64,000 bases of DNA from Bradyrhizobium diversitatis. Its GTDB lineage: Bacteria > Pseudomonadota > Alphaproteobacteria > Rhizobiales > Xanthobacteraceae. Of this stretch, positions 59,382 to 64,000 are shown piece by piece; within the stretch, counting starts at the first letter, position 1, and every line of letters starts with the position of its first letter. The position numbers and the translations under genes are program-made. The notes under the pieces were generated by a model, which was not told the DNA's origin, ran no database searches, and saw only the letters and a program-made list of their open reading frames with translations. Location: NCBI RefSeq assembly GCF_016031635.1, contig NZ_JACEGD010000010.1, forward strand, positions 1 to 64,000, written 5' to 3'.

Positions 59382-60339
59382 ATGACAATCCAGTTCACGA
59401 CAGACGGCAGCCCCGGCTATCGGCGGCTCGCCCTCTGGCAGGACATCGTCTGCGACGTCTTCGTCGGCCTCGACTGCAAGTCCGACCTCGGCAGCGCCTT
59501 TCGCGGCTCGGTCACGCAGGCTTCGCTCGGCAAGGCGGCATGCTCCGAGGTCTGCTCGGACCGCCAGCACGTGTTCCGCACACCCTCTCGCATCGCGCGC
59601 TCGGGCCAGGATTTTGTTCTCATTGCCCTCGGCAATCGCGGCAGCGGCGGCGTTGTGCAGGACGGCCGGGAGACCGTGATCCATCCCGGCGAGTTCGCGC
59701 TCTATGACACCACGCGTCCGTATGAGCTGAAGTTCAACGACGCCTTCACGCAGACCATCTTCAAGGTGCCGCGCGAGATGCTGCGGCGCCGGCTCGGCGG
59801 CACCGAGACGCTGACGGCGACGTCGTTCGGGGCCGACGCGCCGCTCGAGCGGCTCGCCTATGATTTCATCTTCCGGCTTTGCCAGAGCGCGGACGGGCTG
59901 GCCCCGGACACTGCCGCCGCGCTGTCGGAGCAGGCGGTCGATCTGCTCGCCATGGCTTTGAGCGAGCGGCTCGGCAGGACATCGCTGCCGTCCTCGACCC
60001 ACCCGCTCGGCCCTGCTCTACCGGTTGAAGGCGCACATCCGCGCGCATCTCTCCGATCCCAACCTCACACTCGCGGAGACCGCCGGCGCGCTCGGCATCT
60101 CGCCGCGCTACGTCAACGATCTTCTCGCCGACGAGGACACCTCGTTCCAGCGCCATGTTCTTGCCGAACGCCTCGCCCGATGCCGGCGCGACCTCGCTTC
60201 GCCCGTGCTCGCCCATCGCCACATCAGCGAGGTCGCGTTCGGCTGGGGCTTCAACGACCTCTCGCATTTCGGCCGCGTCTTCCGCGAGCATTTCGGAATG
60301 TCGCCGCGCGACTTCCGGCAGAGCCAGTTGCGGCATTGA
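59382..60339 (+). pseudogene. AraC-family regulator broken by a single-base frameshift
   Basis: The first frame from ATG 59382 encodes the ligand-sensing half: YRRLALWQDIVCDVFVGLDC, GEFALYDTTRPYELKFNDAF and LSEQAVDLLAMALSERLG. Near 60001-60004 a CCC run appears one base too long: the second frame continues ALLYRLKAHIRAHLSDPNLT and contains the complete AraC helix-turn-helix (ETAGALGISPRYVNDLLADE, EVAFGWGFNDLSHFGRVFRE), ending at 60339. Removing one C restores a continuous protein of about 318 residues. As sequenced, the DNA-binding half is not translated. It is divergent from nitrilase and was probably its activator. A sequencing error is the alternative. Confidence 0.8.
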
Positions 60340-60489
60340 GATCCCTTTCAGTCAGCGATCCCCTGCACGACCAGGTCATCCCGAAGCAAGGCCGGTATGT
60401 GAGCGCATGATAGGACGCGGGCCCTGCTTGCACTATCCTTTGCCACTGAGCCGCAATGATCAATCAGCGGCCAGCCGAGGAGCACATCG

Positions 60490-61557
60490 ATGGAATACCG
60501 ACGCTTGGGCAGTTCAGGCCTCATGGTGCCCGCCCTCAGTCTTGGCACCGGCACCTTCGGCGGCGTCGGCCGCCTTGCGGCTTGGGGCGCGACCGACGCG
60601 ACCGAAGCGCGGCGCCTTCTGGACATCTGCCTCGAGGCCGGCGTGTCGATGTTCGACACTGCGAATATCTATTCTCTCGGCGAGTCCGAGCGGGTGCTCG
60701 GCGAAGCGATCAAGGGCCGCCGCGACAAGGTTCTGATCTCGACCAAGGCGACGTTCCGCTTCGGCGAGGGCCCCAACAATATCGGCTCGTCGCGGCAGCA
60801 TCTGCTCGCGGCCGTCGACGGTTCGTTGAGCCGGCTCGGCACTGACTACATCGACCTGTTCCAGCTGCACGGCTTCGACGCCTTCACCCCGCCTGAAGAG
60901 GTGCTCGCAACACTCGACGTGCTCGTGCGCGCCGGCAAGATCCGCTACGTCGGCGTCTCGAATTTCTCGGGCTGGCACCTGATGAAATCGCTCGCCGTCG
61001 CCGACAAGCACGGCTTTCCGCGCTACGTCGCCAACCAGACCTACTATTCGCTGATCGGGCGCGACTACGAATGGGAGTTGATGCCGCTCGGGCTCGACCA
61101 GGGGTTAGGTGCCGTGGTCTGGTCGCCGCTCGGATGGGGACGCCTCACCGGAAAAATCCGCCGTGGCCAGCCGAAGCCGGAAGTCAGCCGACTGCCCAAG
61201 ACGGCCGAGTTCGGACCGCCCGTGCCGGACGAGCATGTCTACCGTGTCGTCGAGGCCATCGACGAGATCGCGAAGGAGACGGGCAAGAGCGTCTCGCAGA
61301 TCGCGCTCAACTGGCTGCTCCAGCGTCCGACCGTTTCGACACTGATCATCGGCGCGCGCAACGAGACCCAGCTGCGCGAAAATCTCGGTGCGGTCGGCTG
61401 GTCCTTGACCAAGGACCAGGTCGCAAAGCTCGATGCCGCGAGCACGGTGACGCTGCCCTATCCCTATTGGCACCAGCGCGTGACCTTCACCGAGCGGAAT
61501 CCGCCGGCGGTGGGTAGGACATTTGAGCTGCATCAAGCCCGCCTGCGTCGGCCGTGA
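60490..61557 (+). CDS. Aldo/keto reductase
   Basis: The 355-residue protein is a TIM-barrel NADPH oxidoreductase: MEYRRLGSSGLMVPALSLGT, DTANIYSLGESERVLGEAIK (catalytic Asp and Tyr), RDKVLISTKATF (Lys), DYIDLFQLHGFDAFTPPEEV (His) and VSQIALNWLLQRPTVSTLII. The catalytic tetrad is complete. It belongs to the YajO/YghZ-like group that reduces aldehydes such as methylglyoxal. The substrate is unknown. It precedes the broken cytochrome gene on the same strand. Confidence 0.92.
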   Translation: MEYRRLGSSGLMVPALSLGTGTFGGVGRLAAWGATDATEARRLLDICLEAGVSMFDTANIYSLGESERVLGEAIKGRRDKVLISTKATFRFGEGPNNIGSSRQHLLAAVDGSLSRLGTDYIDLFQLHGFDAFTPPEEVLATLDVLVRAGKIRYVGVSNFSGWHLMKSLAVADKHGFPRYVANQTYYSLIGRDYEWELMPLGLDQGLGAVVWSPLGWGRLTGKIRRGQPKPEVSRLPKTAEFGPPVPDEHVYRVVEAIDEIAKETGKSVSQIALNWLLQRPTVSTLIIGARNETQLRENLGAVGWSLTKDQVAKLDAASTVTLPYPYWHQRVTFTERNPPAVGRTFELHQARLRRP

Positions 61558-61632
61558 CACGCTGCGGCACTCACGATGCTGCCGTGCCGAATTGCCATGA
61601 AGGCCCTGCGCCGGGAATAATGGACATGAGCG

Positions 61633-61976
61633 ATGAATAGGATCGCGCCAGCGCTGCTGGCTGTTGGCGTTCTGTGGAGCACGGCAAGTCAAGCCCTGGA
61701 TCTCGAACAGCGGCGCGCCTAAGCACTGCTGCAACGGATGTGCGCGCAGTGCCACGCGGTCGGCAGGACGGGCAAGAGCCGGAACGAGCTGGCACCGCCC
61801 TTCCGGAACCTCGGCGAGAACAAGCTCTACGACCCCGACTTCATGCAGCGCCTCCAGGACGGCTACGGCAGCATCCACCGCTCGATGCCACGGCTCGATT
61901 CGGCCGAGACGACGCTGAGGCCGTGGTAAGCTACCTCAAGGCGATTCAGGCGCCACGGAAGCCGAAACAGGACTGA
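61633..61976 (+). pseudogene. Small periplasmic cytochrome c, broken by a stop codon and a frameshift
   Basis: From ATG 61633 the frame gives a signal peptide (NRIAPALLAVGVLWSTASQA) and LDLEQRRA, then a TAA at 61720-61722. The same frame continues ALLQRMCAQCHAVGRTGKSR (haem motif CAQCH), APPFRNLGENKLYDPDFMQR and IHRSMPRLDSAE. Near 61905-61914 it leaves the conserved pattern. The frame shifted by two bases gives DAEAVVSYLKAIQAPRKPKQ, the normal end of this family, to 61976. Two independent lesions make a sequencing artefact unlikely and decay likely. Intact relatives are about 110 residues and carry one haem in the periplasm. Confidence 0.8.
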
Positions 61977-62060
61977 AACCGCCAAGGCTTTGGCTGGAAC
62001 CATCCCGGGTCGGATCAGGTTGCGGACCAGCAACCGCATCTCGAGCAAGCACGCTTCACG

Positions 62061-63482
62061 ATGTCATCGACCACCATCGAGCATGCCGACGGCCTGCCGC
62101 AGCCACAGCGCAACCAGGCGGTGCTGACAATTGCGCTCGGCATCATCATGGCGGTGGTCGACAGCGCCATCGCCAACGTCGCGCTGCCGACGATCGCGGC
62201 CGACCTCGATGCAAGCCCGGCCTTCTCGATCTGGATCGTCAACGGCTACCAGCTCGCGATCACGATCTCACTGCTGCCGCTGGCTTCGCTCGGCGAGATC
62301 GTCGGCTATCGCCGCGTCTATCTGGTCGGACTGGTGCTGTTCACGCTGGCCTCCGCATTGTGCGCGCTGGCGCACACGCTGCCGCTGCTGACGGCCGCGC
62401 GCATCCTGCAGGGCTTTGGCGCGGCCGGCATCATGAGCGTCAACGCGGCGCTGGTGCGCTTCACCTATCCGCGCAGCCAGCTCGGCCGCGGCATCGGGCT
62501 CAACGCGCTCGTGGTCGCCTTCTCGGCCGCGGCCGGACCGACGCTCGCGGCCGGCATCCTGGCCGTCGGAAGCTGGCCCTGGCTGTTCGCCATCAACGTG
62601 CCTCTCGGTGCGGTGACATTGCTGATCGGCCTGCGCAGCCTGCCGCACACCAGGCCTGCGAGCCGTTCCTTCGACTGGCAGAGCGCGGGCCTGTCCGCGA
62701 TCACGTTCGGTGTCGGCATCGCGGCTGTCGACAGCGTCGGTCATGGCGAGGCCGCCATCACCTGCCTCGTGCAATTCGCCATCGCCATCGTCGCCGGCGT
62801 GCTGCTGATCTATCGCGAAACCCACATGAGCTCGCCGCTCTTGCCGGTCGATCTGTTGCGCATTCCGGTGTTCGCGCTGTCGATAGCGACCTCGATCGCA
62901 TCGTTCTGCGGGCAGATGCTGGCCTTCGTCGCGATCCCTTTCTATCTCCAGAGCCGCTTCGGCTATTCGGCGGTGCATATGGGGCTCTTGATCACGCCCT
63001 GGCCGATCGCGGTGGCTTTCGCGGCGCCCCTTGCCGGCCGCCTCGTCGAGCACTATCCGGCGGGCCTGCTCGGCGGCATCGGGCTCACGCTGTTCGCCTG
63101 CGGTCTCGCCGCGCTGGCCTTCCTGCCCGCAAGCCCGACCCCGTTCGACGTGATCTGGCGCATGGCGCTGGCCGGTGCCGGCTTCGGCCTGTTCCAGACC
63201 CCTAACAACCGCACCATGATCGCGGCCGCCCCGCGCGAGCGCGCCGGCGGCGCCAGCGGGATGCTCGGCACGGCGCGCCTGCTCGGCCAGACCACGGGGG
63301 CAGCGCTGGTGGCACTGCTGCTCGGACGGTATCCGGTTGAGGGCACCAGGCTGGCGCTCCTCGCCGGCGTCGGATTTGCGCTCTGCGGCGCGGCGCTGAG
63401 CATGCTGCGGCTGTCTCCCGCGGGCGCGCGCGGCGCCGAGCACGTCCGTGTCCAGGACGATCAGCGCCTGCGGGGAGACTAG
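62061..63482 (+). CDS. DHA2-family multidrug exporter (MFS)
   Basis: The 473-residue protein has fourteen hydrophobic segments and the DHA2 start: GIIMAVVDSAIANVALPTIA, FSIWIVNGYQLAITISLLPL, GYRRVYLVGLVLFTLASALC and ARILQGFGAAGIMSVNAALV. It resembles EmrB/QacA proton antiporters that export drugs or hydrophobic compounds. No membrane-fusion (EmrA) gene lies beside it, so it is probably a single-component pump. Upstream sequence has no regulator gene. It follows the broken cytochrome by 85 bases. Confidence 0.92.
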   Translation: MSSTTIEHADGLPQPQRNQAVLTIALGIIMAVVDSAIANVALPTIAADLDASPAFSIWIVNGYQLAITISLLPLASLGEIVGYRRVYLVGLVLFTLASALCALAHTLPLLTAARILQGFGAAGIMSVNAALVRFTYPRSQLGRGIGLNALVVAFSAAAGPTLAAGILAVGSWPWLFAINVPLGAVTLLIGLRSLPHTRPASRSFDWQSAGLSAITFGVGIAAVDSVGHGEAAITCLVQFAIAIVAGVLLIYRETHMSSPLLPVDLLRIPVFALSIATSIASFCGQMLAFVAIPFYLQSRFGYSAVHMGLLITPWPIAVAFAAPLAGRLVEHYPAGLLGGIGLTLFACGLAALAFLPASPTPFDVIWRMALAGAGFGLFQTPNNRTMIAAAPRERAGGASGMLGTARLLGQTTGAALVALLLGRYPVEGTRLALLAGVGFALCGAALSMLRLSPAGARGAEHVRVQDDQRLRGD

Positions 63483-63612
63483 ATAGCAGGCGCTACGTCT
63501 CGGCTATCGCAATCTCGTGCACAATTCCTGCGTGACTTAACTATCCGGACCAATGACCTATTGCCCTCGCGCTCCGGTTGCGCTTCAGTGACGGCGGGAC
63601 AAGGGGCATTTC

Positions 63613-64000
63613 ATGCGTTTATTTGGAATTGTGGCGCTCAGCGTCATGCTGGGCGGCTGCGCGTCCGTCACGCGCGGCACGACCGAGAATATCAGCATTT
63701 CATCAACACCGTCTGGCGTCGAAGCCGAGGTCACAGGGCTCGAAGTGCCCACAACCTGCACAACGCCATGCGCGATCGTTGCCAAGCGCAGCGCCGACAT
63801 CACGATCACCTTCCAGAAGGAAGGTTATGAATCCCAGACGGTGCAGCTCACAAAGGAAGTATCGGGCACCGGCGCCGCCGGTTTCGCCGGCAATCTCCTG
63901 GCCGGCGGCCTCATCGGCATGGGTGTCGATGCCGCGACCGGCGCTGCGACCGATCACAAGCCGAACCCGGTCATCGTGACGATGCAGCCGTCGGTGCCTG
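63613..64000 (+). CDS. Lipoprotein, 3' end cut by the window edge
   Basis: From ATG 63613 the product starts RLFGIVALSVMLGGCASVTR, a lipoprotein signal with lipobox LGGC; the mature protein begins at that cysteine. About 129 residues are visible: TPSGVEAEVTGLEVPTTCTT, PCAIVAKRSADITITFQKEG and a Gly-rich hydrophobic stretch (GAAGFAGNLLAGGLIGMGVD). The middle resembles a PEGA-like beta domain with a cysteine pair. No stop occurs before base 64000. Family name is uncertain; envelope location is well supported. AAGGGG about seven bases before the ATG is the binding site. Confidence 0.8.
   Translation, partial: MRLFGIVALSVMLGGCASVTRGTTENISISSTPSGVEAEVTGLEVPTTCTTPCAIVAKRSADITITFQKEGYESQTVQLTKEVSGTGAAGFAGNLLAGGLIGMGVDAATGAATDHKPNPVIVTMQPSVP

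Overview
The window is ordinary chromosome of a high-GC alphaproteobacterium, almost certainly Bradyrhizobium or a very close relative. The signs are the Porin_2-type porin with its characteristic N-terminus, the cell-cycle pair divK-pleD, the gatCAB layout, the pyrB-pyrC-plsY / dprA / topA-rnr gene order, and several families of imperfect palindromic intergenic repeats. I see no phage, conjugative element, CRISPR array, insertion sequence or rRNA operon. One tRNA (Ser, anticodon GCT) is present.

Layout. 1-4.5 kb: the 3' part of a soluble lytic transglycosylase and a large outer-membrane porin with a long leader. 4.5-8.2 kb: tRNA-Ser followed by a loose region with a GNAT acetyltransferase, a VOC gene broken by a nonsense codon, small hypothetical genes, repeats and a tiny lysine-rich protein. 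8.2-12 kb: the gatC-gatA-gatB operon (transamidation of misacylated Asn/Gln tRNAs) with two small unknown genes coupled into it. 12-21.5 kb: two nitronate monooxygenase-like genes with a divergent LysR regulator, a cyclase, ruvX, an AEC transporter, a CPBP protease, an AidB-type acyl-CoA dehydrogenase and a D-Ala-D-Ala dipeptidase. 21.7-24.6 kb: pyrB, a dihydroorotase-like partner and plsY. 24.8-28.8 kb: accessory block of patatin, cupin, AraC regulator and amidase. 28.9-30 kb: dprA. 30-33.6 kb: two HxlR regulators, each divergent from an oxidoreductase (azoR, SDR), plus small unknowns. 33.9-40.2 kb: topA, rnr, DUF983 and NUDIX genes. 40.5-45.3 kb: a flavin monooxygenase, rpmG, small unknowns and an MFS transporter with a divergent TetR. 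45.6-49.6 kb: pleD-divK (cell-cycle and c-di-GMP control), DUF3572, dinB and an ACT protein. 49.6-58.1 kb: two RidA proteins, EipB, a phosphodiesterase, a FemAB-like acyltransferase, HIT, TrmO, AzlC/AzlD, a periplasmic transglycosylase and a HAD phosphatase. 58.2-64 kb: nitrilase with a frameshifted divergent AraC regulator, an aldo/keto reductase, a doubly broken cytochrome c, a DHA2 exporter and the start of a lipoprotein gene.

The main biological reading is a conserved housekeeping backbone into which small regulator-plus-enzyme modules have been inserted. Junctions are often marked by palindromic repeats, and one such repeat supplies the C-terminal tail of a protein. Three genes (VOC, AraC, cytochrome c) carry clear inactivating lesions as sequenced. 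I found no convincing undescribed multi-gene system. The most checkable novelties are the small genes inside the gat operon, the repeat-coded protein tail, the operator-like palindromes and the degenerate duplication next to tRNA-Ser.
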